Shown: positions 38,680-48,000 of the stretch, one piece after another | Position numbering within the stretch: the first letter of the stretch is position 1 | How the letters are laid out: the number at the start of each line of letters is the position of its first letter | From: Comamonas sp. 26 | GTDB taxonomy: Bacteria > Pseudomonadota > Gammaproteobacteria > Burkholderiales > Burkholderiaceae_C | Reading direction: 5' to 3' | Length of the DNA: 64,000 nucleotides | Assembly: GCF_002754475.1 (NCBI RefSeq) | Contig: NZ_PEFL01000002.1 | Coordinates: 496,001 to 560,000 of the forward strand | Notes under the pieces: generated by a model | Database searches by the model: none | Told to the model about the DNA's origin: nothing | Seen by the model: only the letters and a program-made list of their open reading frames with translations | Made by a program: the position numbers and the translations under genes

Positions 38680-39723
38680 TTATCCTACATTTTCGTTGAA
38701 GCGCATTGTCTGCTTCACACCCAGATGCTCGCGGTTCTCCTGCAGCCACTGCTGGCCACGCTCGCGCCCCAAATCAAACAGCTTTCGCACCATGACCATG
38801 TCTGCACGCACCTTGCTGGATGCGCCAAAGGGCTTGAGCACCTCACCGCCATCAATGCGGTGCATGAGCACATGCTTGTAGCGGTCAGCATCCAGCCGCT
38901 TTTGCTCCAGCAGGCGCACCACAAACCCGATGGCCCGCAGCTCGGCCAACAGGCAAGCATTGAAGGTGATCTCGTTCATGCGATCCATGATGTCGCGGGC
39001 CGTGTCGGGCGACACATCAGACTCTTTGGGATTGATCTGCACCAGCAAGATATCGCGGCTCTTGGTCTCGTAGATCAGCGGGTACAGGGCCGGGTTGCCT
39101 GAAAAACCGCCATCCCAGTAGCGCTCGCCATTAATCTCCACCGCTTTGAACATCTGCGGCAGGCAGGCCGAAGCCATGATGGCGTCTGCCGTCACCTCCT
39201 CGCCCGAGAAAATCTTGCCCCGCCCCGTGCGCACATTGGTGGCGCAAACAAAGAGCTTGGGAACCGCCGTGGGGTGCGCGGGGTTAGCCAGCGTCTCAAA
39301 ATCCACCAACCCAGTCAGCAACTGGCGCAGCGGGTTGATATTGAGTGGATTGGTCTGATAGGGCGACAGAAACTGATTGAGGATGCCCATGAACTGCTTG
39401 CTGCCAGGCAGGGGCGCAGCCCAGAACATCTTGCCCACGCTGCCCATGGTGCCCACACCTTCCCAGAGCTGCTTCAGGGCTTGGCGAGCCAGTTGGCGAC
39501 CCAAATGTCGGGCGTCGTCCACCTTCTTTTCCTGCGCGGCGGCCTGGGCAAAGCCGTGGGCCAGCACCACGGCGTTCATCGCGCCGGCACTGGTGCCGCT
39601 GATGCCCTCGAAGATCAGGTTGTCGTCTTCCAGCAACGCATCCAGAACCCCCCAGGTCAACGCGCCATGCGAGCCGCCTCCTTGCAAAGCCAGATTGATG
39701 GTGTGAGAGGTTTCTGAAGCCAT
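38680..39723 (-). CDS. Patatin-like phospholipase family protein
   Basis: A 347-residue protein with the patatin fold: oxyanion loop LQGGGSHGALTWG (residues about 13-25), nucleophile elbow GISGTSAG, and the catalytic aspartate in WDGGFSGNP. It should hydrolyse acyl ester bonds in lipids; no signal peptide is seen, so it is likely cytoplasmic or membrane-associated rather than a secreted toxin. Transcribed on the minus strand between the DUF4870-like gene and the HIT gene; the terminator at 39861-39886 separates it from the his genes. Confidence 0.88.
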   Translation of the reverse strand: MASETSHTINLALQGGGSHGALTWGVLDALLEDDNLIFEGISGTSAGAMNAVVLAHGFAQAAAQEKKVDDARHLGRQLARQALKQLWEGVGTMGSVGKMFWAAPLPGSKQFMGILNQFLSPYQTNPLNINPLRQLLTGLVDFETLANPAHPTAVPKLFVCATNVRTGRGKIFSGEEVTADAIMASACLPQMFKAVEINGERYWDGGFSGNPALYPLIYETKSRDILLVQINPKESDVSPDTARDIMDRMNEITFNACLLAELRAIGFVVRLLEQKRLDADRYKHVLMHRIDGGEVLKPFGASSKVRADMVMVRKLFDLGRERGQQWLQENREHLGVKQTMRFNENVG

Positions 39724-39770
39724 TGAACAATCCTGTGAAGCGTTGATAACCCATATCGCGAGCTTATTCA

Positions 39771-39805
39771 GCCTCTATAGCATCGCACAGACGCTAGAGG
39801 CCTAT
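39771..39805. repeat. Palindromic intergenic repeat, ATAGC/AGCGC family
   Basis: GCCTCTATAGC and CGCTAGAGGC form the two arms around about ten bases, just upstream of the patatin-like gene. Confidence 0.5.
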
Positions 39806-39860
39806 CTGCGTGTCAGCCTGAGTCTGTTGCAGTGCAGCAAAATTCCCTGAAAAAACAAAA

Positions 39861-39886
39861 AAGCCCCTGCCAGAGAGCAGGGGCTT
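39861..39886 (-). terminator. Terminator at the end of the hisF-hisI-hisE block
   Basis: AAGCCCCTGC pairs with GCAGGGGCTT over 10 bp with a 6-base loop, followed on the minus strand by TTTTTTGTTTTTTC. Confidence 0.88.
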
Positions 39887-39905
39887 GGTATCGAATCAGC
39901 GCCAA

Positions 39906-40304
39906 TCAGACCTGAATCGCGCGATTTTTGTTCATGGCGATCATGCCGCTGACAATGCGGTAGAGGAACCAGATGGAAATCACTACCCAGGCCGGGTTGA
40001 AGATCAGCAGGCCCAACAGGAAGAACGGGAAGGTGATGGCATACATCACCGCCGCCCAGAGAACGCTGCGCAGGCGCCAGGAAAAGTGACTCTCCTGCCA
40101 GGTACCGCGCGCATCATCGCGCTTGACCAAATCAATGATGACCGCAATCAGCAAGATGAACACACTGACCTGCGCGCCAGGCAGAACGGCGGCCACAGCC
40201 ACCAGCAGATGCAGCAAATAGCTGACCCAGCCCCAGGCCTTGAGGCCTTCAATCTCGGCAGAGTTGCTGCTGTGTACGTCAATGATGTCACGATCGTCAT
40301 TCAT
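39906..40304 (-). CDS. Small membrane protein, DUF4870-like
   Basis: A 132-residue protein with a short polar N-terminus and about three hydrophobic segments (SYLLHLLVAVAAVLPGAQVSVFILLIAVII, WAAVMYAITFPFFLLGLLIF, WVVISIWFLYRIVSGMIAM). It resembles the DUF4870/Tic20-like group; the role is unknown. Its start overlaps the hisE stop by one base (TGATG), so it is translationally coupled to hisE, and a strong terminator follows it. The coupling suggests it is transcribed with the his genes but says nothing about a shared function. Confidence 0.7.
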   Translation of the reverse strand: MNDDRDIIDVHSSNSAEIEGLKAWGWVSYLLHLLVAVAAVLPGAQVSVFILLIAVIIDLVKRDDARGTWQESHFSWRLRSVLWAAVMYAITFPFFLLGLLIFNPAWVVISIWFLYRIVSGMIAMNKNRAIQV

Positions 40305-40699
40305 CAGGCGTTCCCTTTCTCCTGCGCGGCGCGTTCAGTCGCCTTGCGCAAGGCTTTTTCTTCAAGACCGCTGGTGCCTTCACGGCGCTCCAGCTCGGCC
40401 ACCACTTCGGTGGGCGTCAGCCCATAGTGAGACAGCGCAATCATGGTGTGAAACCACAAATCCGCAACCTCATAAAGGATTTTGCCTTTGTCGGCCCCTG
40501 CATCTACATCCTTGGCAGCCATGACAACTTCGGTCGCCTCCTCGCCAATTTTCTTCAAAAAGGCGTCCGGGCCTTTGTGCAGCAGGCGGGCGACATAGCT
40601 CTTCTCAGGATCGCCACCATTGATGGTTTTACGGCTTTCGATGACAGCGGCCAGACGGGCCAGTGCGCCTTCAACCGAGGCGGTGTTTTGTTCAGACAT
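40304..40699 (-). CDS. hisE: Phosphoribosyl-ATP pyrophosphatase
   Basis: Second step of histidine synthesis: removal of pyrophosphate from phosphoribosyl-ATP. The 131-residue protein has the conserved helix motifs [15 protein letters not shown] and [15 protein letters not shown], with glutamate and aspartate metal ligands. It is a separate protein, not fused to HisI. The hisI stop lies 4 bases before its start. Confidence 0.95.
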   Translation of the reverse strand: MSEQNTASVEGALARLAAVIESRKTINGGDPEKSYVARLLHKGPDAFLKKIGEEATEVVMAAKDVDAGADKGKILYEVADLWFHTMIALSHYGLTPTEVVAELERREGTSGLEEKALRKATERAAQEKGNA

Positions 40700-40703
40700 G
40701 GCT

Positions 40704-41093
40704 TTATTTGTAGATGGAAGCAGGATCTTTCAAGACCGGATCAACAGCAAGCCATTGCCCATCCTTGAAAACGCTGTAGAAGCAAGAGTGGCGACCGGTA
40801 TGGCAGGCGATTCCGGGATCATGCCCCTCTTGCGTAATTTTGAGCAACACCACGTCGTTGTCGCAGTCGATGCGGATTTCATGCACGGTCTGCACATGGC
40901 CGGACTCTTCGCCCTTGAACCACAGCTTGTTGCGTGAGCGGCTGAAGTACACGGCGCGCTTGAGCTCGGCCGTTTTCTCCAGTGCCTCACGGTTCATCCA
41001 GGCAAACATGACCACATCGCCGCTGCCTTGCTCCTGCGCAATCACGGGCACCAGCCCTTGCGCATCCCATTTGACTTGATCGAGCCAGCTCAT
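40704..41093 (-). CDS. hisI: Phosphoribosyl-AMP cyclohydrolase
   Basis: Third step of histidine synthesis: zinc-dependent opening of the adenine ring of phosphoribosyl-AMP. In 129 residues the family signature [13 protein letters not shown], the DCDNDVVLL metal region and the zinc ligands in [13 protein letters not shown] are present. It follows hisF, from which it is separated by 108 bases that contain a palindromic repeat. Confidence 0.96.
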   Translation of the reverse strand: MSWLDQVKWDAQGLVPVIAQEQGSGDVVMFAWMNREALEKTAELKRAVYFSRSRNKLWFKGEESGHVQTVHEIRIDCDNDVVLLKITQEGHDPGIACHTGRHSCFYSVFKDGQWLAVDPVLKDPASIYK

Positions 41094-41110
41094 AGCAGAC
41101 CTTTGTTTTG

Positions 41111-41192
41111 TATAGCTGCTAGCGCAGGCCAGCAGCCAACCTTAAACACAAAACACATCAAAAGCCGCTAGTAACCTGCGCAAGCCGCTCTC
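41111..41192. repeat. Palindromic intergenic repeat, ATAGC/AGCGC family
   Basis: Lies between hisF and hisI. Left end TATAGCTGCTAGCGCAGG; right end contains AACCTGCGCAAG, so GCGCAGG and CCTGCGC pair over the element. Confidence 0.55.
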
Positions 41193-41201
41193 AAAATTCA
41201 T

Positions 41202-42002
41202 TTACAGGCGTACGGGAATACCGCGTGCGCGCATGCATTCCTTGGCCTGCTGCACCGTGTATTCACCGTAGTGGAAGATGCTGGCAGCCAGCACCGCATC
41301 TGCGCCGCCAATGGTCACGCCATCGGCCAGATCTTCCAGGTTGCCCACGCCGCCCGATGCAATCACGGGCACACCCACGGCATCGGCCACGGCACGGGTA
41401 AGCTTCAGGTCAAAGCCGCTTTTGGTGCCATCGCGGTCCATGCTGGTCAGCAAAATCTCGCCCGCCCCGCGTTGTGCCATTTCAGCAGCCCAGCGAACCA
41501 CATCCAGACCCATATTCTTGCGGCCACCGTGGCTGTACACATCCCAGCCCGGACCCATGGGCGTGCCGCCCGGGCCCATGCGCAGCTCGTCTTCAGGCGT
41601 GCGGCGCTTGGCATCAATGGCCACCACAATGCACTGCGCGCCGTATTTATCGCTGCAGGCGTTGATGGTGTCGGGGTTGGCAATGGCGGCGGAGTTAAAG
41701 CTGGTCTTGTCTGCACCGGCATTGAGCAGGCGGCGCACATCTTCCACCGTGCGCACGCCGCCACCCACCGTCAGCGGGATAAAGACTTGCGAAGCAACGG
41801 CTTCGATGATGGGCAAGATCAGATCGCGGCCATCGCTGGTGGCGGTGATATCCAGAAACGTCAGCTCGTCCGCGCCCTGCGCGTTGTAGCGCGCGGCGAT
41901 TTCCACCGGGTCGCCCGCATCGCGCAGCTCCATAAAGTTGACGCCCTTGACCACGCGGCCGCCGGTGACGTCAAGGCAAGGAATGATGCGTTTGGCAAGC
42001 AT
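41202..42002 (-). CDS. hisF: Imidazole glycerol phosphate synthase, cyclase subunit
   Basis: TIM-barrel subunit that combines ammonia from HisH with PRFAR to give IGP and AICAR. The 266 residues start [20 protein letters not shown] with the catalytic aspartate, and include [11 protein letters not shown] and the second catalytic aspartate in [12 protein letters not shown]. First gene of the hisF-hisI-hisE block; its partner hisH is 14.5 kb away, beyond the pel locus. Confidence 0.97.
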   Translation of the reverse strand: MLAKRIIPCLDVTGGRVVKGVNFMELRDAGDPVEIAARYNAQGADELTFLDITATSDGRDLILPIIEAVASQVFIPLTVGGGVRTVEDVRRLLNAGADKTSFNSAAIANPDTINACSDKYGAQCIVVAIDAKRRTPEDELRMGPGGTPMGPGWDVYSHGGRKNMGLDVVRWAAEMAQRGAGEILLTSMDRDGTKSGFDLKLTRAVADAVGVPVIASGGVGNLEDLADGVTIGGADAVLAASIFHYGEYTVQQAKECMRARGIPVRL

Positions 42003-42262
42003 GGACGAGTCTCGGTGTATCTAAAAACAGAGGGCAAAGATACCACGGCCTCATCATCTCTCTGAGCGATTCCCGATGTCGAACACCATTGCCCCTATTG
42101 CAAAACCAATGTAGTGTTTGGTCACCAATATGTGAGGAATGCAAAAAAACTAACACTTCAAATCTACCCACCTAAACCTCTAGAGTCTCAACGAAAACTC
42201 ATTGATCAATAGAATAAAACTATTAATTATTGACAAACGCCACCCGTTGAAAGGAATGCTCT

Positions 42263-45052
42263 GTGAATGCTTTGCTGCGAAGCTGTCTGATCTGCTACGC
42301 CCTCGTTGCCTCCATGTGGGCCCAGGCGGCCGCACCTTCGGTAGCGGTGTATTACGGCAAAGACGCCTCCATGAGCGAGCTGGCCTTGTTCGATATCGCC
42401 GTAGTCGAAGCAGAGCAAGGCTACGACCCCGTCAAGTTCCGCAGCACCTGGCCCTCCAGCGAGCTTTACGCCTACGCATCGGTGGCAGAGGCAGGAGATG
42501 AGCGCGCTTATCTGAAAAAAATCCCCTCGGCCTGGAAGATGGCTCGCAACGGCGCCTGGAAATCGGTGGTGATTGACCAGACACCAGAGCCGTGGCCCGC
42601 TTTTTTTGCGGATGAAGTCATTGGCCCGCTTTGGCAAAAAGGCTTTCGCGGTTTCTTTCTGGACACGATGGATTCATACCGTCTGGCCGAGAAATTTAAC
42701 GAAGCCGAGCAGCAGGACGGCTTAGTACGCGTCATCAAGACACTGAACGAGCGCTTCCCCGGCATCAAGCTGATACTGAATCGCGGCTTTGAGATCGTTC
42801 CGCGCGTCAAAGATCAGATCCAGATGGTGGCTGCAGAGTCTCTATTCCGCGGCTGGGATGCCAACCTCAAGCGCTATATCGATGTCCCGGCCAAAGACCG
42901 TGAATGGCTGCTCGCCCAGCTCCAAACCATTCGCGAACGCGACAAGCTCCCCGTCCTCGCCATCGACTACGTGCCGCCCAATGACCGCGACGCCATGCGA
43001 ACCACCGCCAAGCAGATTGCCGACCTGGGCATCATTCCTTGGATTAGCGACTCGTTGTTGTTTACTTTGGGCATGGGCACCGTGGAAGCACAGGCTCGCC
43101 ACATCCTGATTCTCTATAACGGCGCCGACTACCCGACACTGAATGAGGCGTCGGCACATCGTTTTGTGGAAATGCCGCTCAATTACTTGGGCTACATCGC
43201 TGATTACGTCGACGTACGCAAGCCACTTCCGCAGAATATTTCGAGTGATCGCTACGCCGGAATCATCACTTGGTTTGGTGGAGCCATCCCGGATCAACGA
43301 GTCAAGGACGTTCGCCAATGGCTGGCAAACCAGTCACGGCAAAAAATGCCGATTCTGGTGCTCAATACTCCAGGCTTTCCCATTGACCGCACACTGCCGT
43401 TCGATGTGCGCAGCTCCGAGGCGATCCCGGCCCTGCCACTCAAAAAAGCCGAACAAGCCAGCATGTACGGTTTTGAAATGCAGCCTCTTTCGCCACCTAT
43501 CGATTACGAAGGCTGGACTCTGAACGCGGAGGCTCTGCAAAAAAGCCAACAGTTGCTATCTTTTGACGACGCCAAGGGAAAGCGTTTTGTCTCTGCCGCC
43601 ATCACTCCTTGGGGTGGCTTCGTCCTCATGCCATATCTGGTGGAGGAGGTGCCCGGCACGGATCAGTCACGCTGGGTGATCAACCCCTTTGCGATGCTGA
43701 AGCAGACACTGCGACTGGCTGATTTTCCCGTGCCGGACGTAACCACGGAAAATGGCCGGCGCCTGCTGCTCGCCCATGTGGACGGAGATGCCTTCCCCTC
43801 CAAGGCAGAAGTTCCCGGATCGCCATTTGCAGGCGAGATGCTGCGCCGTGAAATCCTTGAGCGATACCGTATTCCTCACACCATCTCGGTCATCGAAGCC
43901 GAAATATCGCCCCAAGGTCTATACCCGCAGTGGAGCAAGCAACTGGAGAGCATCGCCAAGCAGATTTTCGCCATGCCTCATGTCGAAATTGCCAGCCACT
44001 CTTATTCGCACCCGTTCTTCTGGGACCGCACCGTCTCGCGAAAGGAAGAAGGCAAGGAAGTTGACCTGAACCTTCACATTCCCGGTTACGTGATGGATTT
44101 GCATCGAGAAATCAATGGCTCAGTCGACTACATCCAGAAAAATCTGGCCCCCCCGGGCAAGCCTGTAAAAGTCTTTCTCTGGTCGGGCGATACCGCCCCC
44201 AGTGCAGAGGCCCTGGCCATCTCGGATGCTGCAGGACTTCTCAACATCAATGGCGGCGACACCTCCATCACGCGCAACAATCCATCGCTGACCGAAGTCA
44301 GAAGCTGGGGGATTCGCAAGGGCGGGCATCTTCAGGTTTATGCCCCCGTCACTAACGAAAATATCTACACCAACCTCTGGCATGGCCCGTTTTACGGTTT
44401 TGAAAAGGTCACTGAAACCTTTGCGATGACTGACACTCCGCGACGCCTCAAAGCCATCAATATTTACTACCATTTCTACTCAGTCAGCAAAGTCGCAAGC
44501 ATCAAGGCCTTGCATACCGCCTACAAATGGGCACTGAGTCGGCCAGTTCATCCGGTTTTCGCATCCGAATATGTGCGCAAAGTGCATGATTTCTATGAAT
44601 TTGCAGTAGGCAAGGATGAGCAAGGTTGGCGCATGCGTGGCCCCGGCCAGCTGAGAACCTTGCGACTGCCCAGTACCTTGGGTACTCCTCTCATGCAGGA
44701 CAGCGTCAATATCGCCGGGTATCAAGAAGGCCCGGACGGCTACTACGCGCACATGGCTTTCAACTCCGCTCAGATGCAGACCCAGCCGAATGCTGCTCCG
44801 TCCAAGCAACCTTATCTGGTGGATGCCAATGCACGCATCAGCGAGTGGAAAGCCCAGGCTGACGGCAGCGTGATCTTTAGCCTTCAGGGGCACCTTCCCC
44901 TCGAATGGCGCATGTACCTTCCACAAGGCTGCAGCCTGACCGCCGTTCAGGGTGCCGCTCCGACCAGTGCGGCCACAGATCGATCTTTCATCCGCTCCTT
45001 CAAAAGTCCTCAAAACAGTGCCGAACTCAAAGCCCAATGTCGCGCGCTCTGA
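42263..45052 (+). CDS. pelA: Pel polysaccharide hydrolase/deacetylase PelA
   Basis: Periplasmic modifier of the Pel exopolysaccharide (929 residues; 948 in P. aeruginosa). A signal peptide ends near AQA (about 21). The N-terminal hydrolase domain (about 25-280, GH166 type) has FFLDTMDSY and AAESLFRGW with E192 as likely acid. The deacetylase domain carries D507 (HVDGDAF), H579 and H583 (SHSYSH); the spacings of 72 and 76 residues equal those of D528, H600 and H604 in the Pseudomonas enzyme. Start codon is GTG at 42263 with AAAGGA upstream. First gene of the seven-gene pel set. Confidence 0.93.
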   Translation: MNALLRSCLICYALVASMWAQAAAPSVAVYYGKDASMSELALFDIAVVEAEQGYDPVKFRSTWPSSELYAYASVAEAGDERAYLKKIPSAWKMARNGAWKSVVIDQTPEPWPAFFADEVIGPLWQKGFRGFFLDTMDSYRLAEKFNEAEQQDGLVRVIKTLNERFPGIKLILNRGFEIVPRVKDQIQMVAAESLFRGWDANLKRYIDVPAKDREWLLAQLQTIRERDKLPVLAIDYVPPNDRDAMRTTAKQIADLGIIPWISDSLLFTLGMGTVEAQARHILILYNGADYPTLNEASAHRFVEMPLNYLGYIADYVDVRKPLPQNISSDRYAGIITWFGGAIPDQRVKDVRQWLANQSRQKMPILVLNTPGFPIDRTLPFDVRSSEAIPALPLKKAEQASMYGFEMQPLSPPIDYEGWTLNAEALQKSQQLLSFDDAKGKRFVSAAITPWGGFVLMPYLVEEVPGTDQSRWVINPFAMLKQTLRLADFPVPDVTTENGRRLLLAHVDGDAFPSKAEVPGSPFAGEMLRREILERYRIPHTISVIEAEISPQGLYPQWSKQLESIAKQIFAMPHVEIASHSYSHPFFWDRTVSRKEEGKEVDLNLHIPGYVMDLHREINGSVDYIQKNLAPPGKPVKVFLWSGDTAPSAEALAISDAAGLLNINGGDTSITRNNPSLTEVRSWGIRKGGHLQVYAPVTNENIYTNLWHGPFYGFEKVTETFAMTDTPRRLKAINIYYHFYSVSKVASIKALHTAYKWALSRPVHPVFASEYVRKVHDFYEFAVGKDEQGWRMRGPGQLRTLRLPSTLGTPLMQDSVNIAGYQEGPDGYYAHMAFNSAQMQTQPNAAPSKQPYLVDANARISEWKAQADGSVIFSLQGHLPLEWRMYLPQGCSLTAVQGAAPTSAATDRSFIRSFKSPQNSAELKAQCRAL

Positions 45053-48000
45053 TCGTCCGTCGACGATCCCCTTATGGCTGATCGCGCTGCTTGCGGTGCT
45101 GATCAGCGGTGCCCTGTGGCTGCTTTTCCCCAAAGAGAGCCTCGAACGTCAGCTGGCGAATACTCTTGACGATTCCGAGTTGTCGCTGAACTATTTGACG
45201 AACCTGCTGAAGAGCGACCCAGGCAACGAGCACCTGCAGGCTTTGCTGATAGCCAAGCAGCAACGCCAGATAGAAATCAAGCGAGCCGCCGAAGAAGCCA
45301 GCCGGCAGGTCCTCCCCAGCGCGGCTGAAATGGCGTGGAAACGCTGGCAAGAGCTTTATGTACGTTACCAGGAAGCCGAGAAGCTCAGCTCCAAATCCAC
45401 ACGGCAAATTGAGCAGTTACGCCCCGAAGTACTGCAAGCTTTGCGCGGCATTCCACGACAAGGCTTGAGCCAGGAACAGATGCTTTACCTCGCATCCTCC
45501 TCGCTGGTGCTGCACGACATCCCATTGGCAATGAACCTGTACGAGGAACTGGCCGCACTACACCCGGAAGCTGATTCCAAATCCAAGGTCTACGCCGATG
45601 CCTCGCGACAACTTCTGGGCTTCTCCGAATACGAGAGTGCCTCGCAACTGCTGCAAAAAGCCAGCAAGACTACGCAAGACTCCAAGCAAGCACGCCAGTA
45701 CCTGATTGAGGCCTTGCAAGTGTTGCAGTCCGGCAACCGGGCCAAAGACGCATTGGCATTGGCCGAGTCCAATGCCGATATTCTGGGCAATGACCCAGAA
45801 ACACTGCGAAAGCTGATTGATCTGGCCCGTGCAGCAGGCCAGCCCGCAGCCGCCGAAAAGTATGTCAAGCAATTGCTCAAGTTCTCGCTTTTGCAGCAAT
45901 GGCAAGGTCTTGAAACCGATGTTGTCGCCTTCAGCATTGCCCCCACGCAAGCCTTTGACGACGGTGCATGGTCGCTTCAGCCTGTCATGTGGCAGTACGC
46001 TGGATGGTCAATGCAGAAGACGGCAGCCGCCACAGAAAAACCCAAATCGCCAGCACCATTGTTAGCGTTTGACGACAAGACTTATAAGCTGGCTTACGAC
46101 GTCTTCCTGGAGAACAAAAATCTGGAGGACGCTTGGCGCATTGCACAGGCAGCCGTCAAACAGGCGCCTCAAGACGCAGCATGGCGCGAACGTCTGGCCA
46201 AGGTATCTGAATGGCTAGGTCGCCCTCAAATTGCCTTGGATAACTGGTTGTTTATTGCACAGTCCACGCAGCGTGAGGATGCGTGGCAGTCTGTGCTGCG
46301 TTTGTCTCCAGGCCTGTTTGACAACAACGCGCTGGCCGCGGGCATCAAGCATCAATTAACAAAGCGTCCGAATGACCACGCGCTGCTGCTATCACTGATC
46401 CAAGCATATGAGCGGCAAGGCAACCCTCAGCTTGCCATCGATTATCTGCAGCGCCATACCGAGACCCCCGAATCTCTGGCGGCTTTGGCACAACTGGCCA
46501 CGCGCGCAGGGCAGAACAAGCTCGCACTGTCGACCTGGAAGCGCCTGCTGCAAGACCCGGCGCAACGGACTCCAGCCAATGTCATGCCTGCCGCATCCAT
46601 TGCTCTGCTCGAGGGAGAACCTGACCTAGGCCTGCGATGGCTGGAGGATTCTCAGTCACGCGTGCCTCCGCAAATGCAAGACGAGGCCGACTACTGGCGC
46701 TTCATGGGCAGCCTCGCACAAAGACAGCGTGATGAGCGTGTAGCAACACTGGCCTATCGCAAGCTATTGGATACGTCGAGTGCCGATATCAGTGACTACG
46801 ACGCGCTGATCAACATCATGCTGCGCAACAACCGCGAGGAAGCTGCCCAATTGTCTCTGCGCGCTTGGGAGAAATTTCATGACCTGCGTCACCTGACCCA
46901 AGCGTTCTATTTACTGGAAGACAAAGATGATTGGTCACAGTTGGGCAATCAACTGAGGCAGGCCTTGGCGACTCCAGAAACCGCTGAGCGCCTGAAAAAG
47001 CAGCCGGCATTCTTTCATGTTCAGGGGCTGTATTACGAGCGAACAAATCGCCCCGCGCAAGCTCGTGAAGCCTTTCTGAGCGGATTAGCCTTAGCCCCGG
47101 ACTCCACGCAGCTGCAGCAAGCACTGCTCTGGCTTTTGATTGACACGCAGGATGCCGCATCGCTCAAACCATTGCTCGCACGCGTGGAGGAAGTCTGGGC
47201 CAAAGATCCAAGTATGCACAGCGCACTGGCTGCTGCCAATCAAAGCCTGTCCAGACCCGCCATCGCTTTGCAGCGCTATCTTCGCCCTCAAGCCCAAGAT
47301 CACCATGATGACTTTTTGTGGATGATGAATTACGCAGATGCGCTGGAGCAGAACCAGCAAGCTGACTTGGCTTGGCGGTTGCGCCGCAAGCTGTGGATTC
47401 GCCAACTGCAACAAACATCTCTCCCCCCTCAAAAGAGTCCAGTGCGCGAGTGGTTGACGCCACAGGGGCTGAACAAGGTTCAGCAACAAGCCCGTAACCG
47501 CTTGCTCCTGAACCAGTCTTATGGCGATGACGAGTTGGTACTCCTGCGTGAGCTGATGCGTATGGACCTGGCCTCTTCCGAGCGCAAAGAGTACTCAGCA
47601 GCAGCCGCTGAACTAGCCATCGCCTGGTTGCAGGACAAGGGCGAATACGCCGCAGAGCGCGGCTACCTCTGGCAGCAATACGCTCGCAGTCGCAGCAAGC
47701 AGGCCAATGCCCCCTTGTGGGCTCAGATTACTGCGGCCCTGGCTGAAAAAGATACCGCTCAGGCAGGTGCACTGCTGGAGCGCCACGGAGAGAATCTTCC
47801 CCGTCACGATCACGTCAATGCTGCCGTGATGGTTGGAGATCTGCGCCTCGCGCAAACCGTCGGCTTTGAGGCCATGGTGAATCAACCCGATGACGATGAG
47901 CAGCACAGCAGCCTGACCGAGCAGCTCTTGGCAGTCAGTCCCTTTGCCGAATATGGCTTGACTCAACGCCACCTAACGGGCATCAATGAAACAGAGCAGT

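Noticed and set aside
42230..42235. TTGACA before pelA as a -35 box
   Set aside because: The matching -10 position falls on the ribosome site and start of pelA, with no TATAAT-like sequence there.
42221..42235. Possible FleQ-like box (minus strand GTCAATAATTAATAG)
   Set aside because: Only one half matches the known GTCaNTAAAtTGAC consensus and FleQ is not established in this group.
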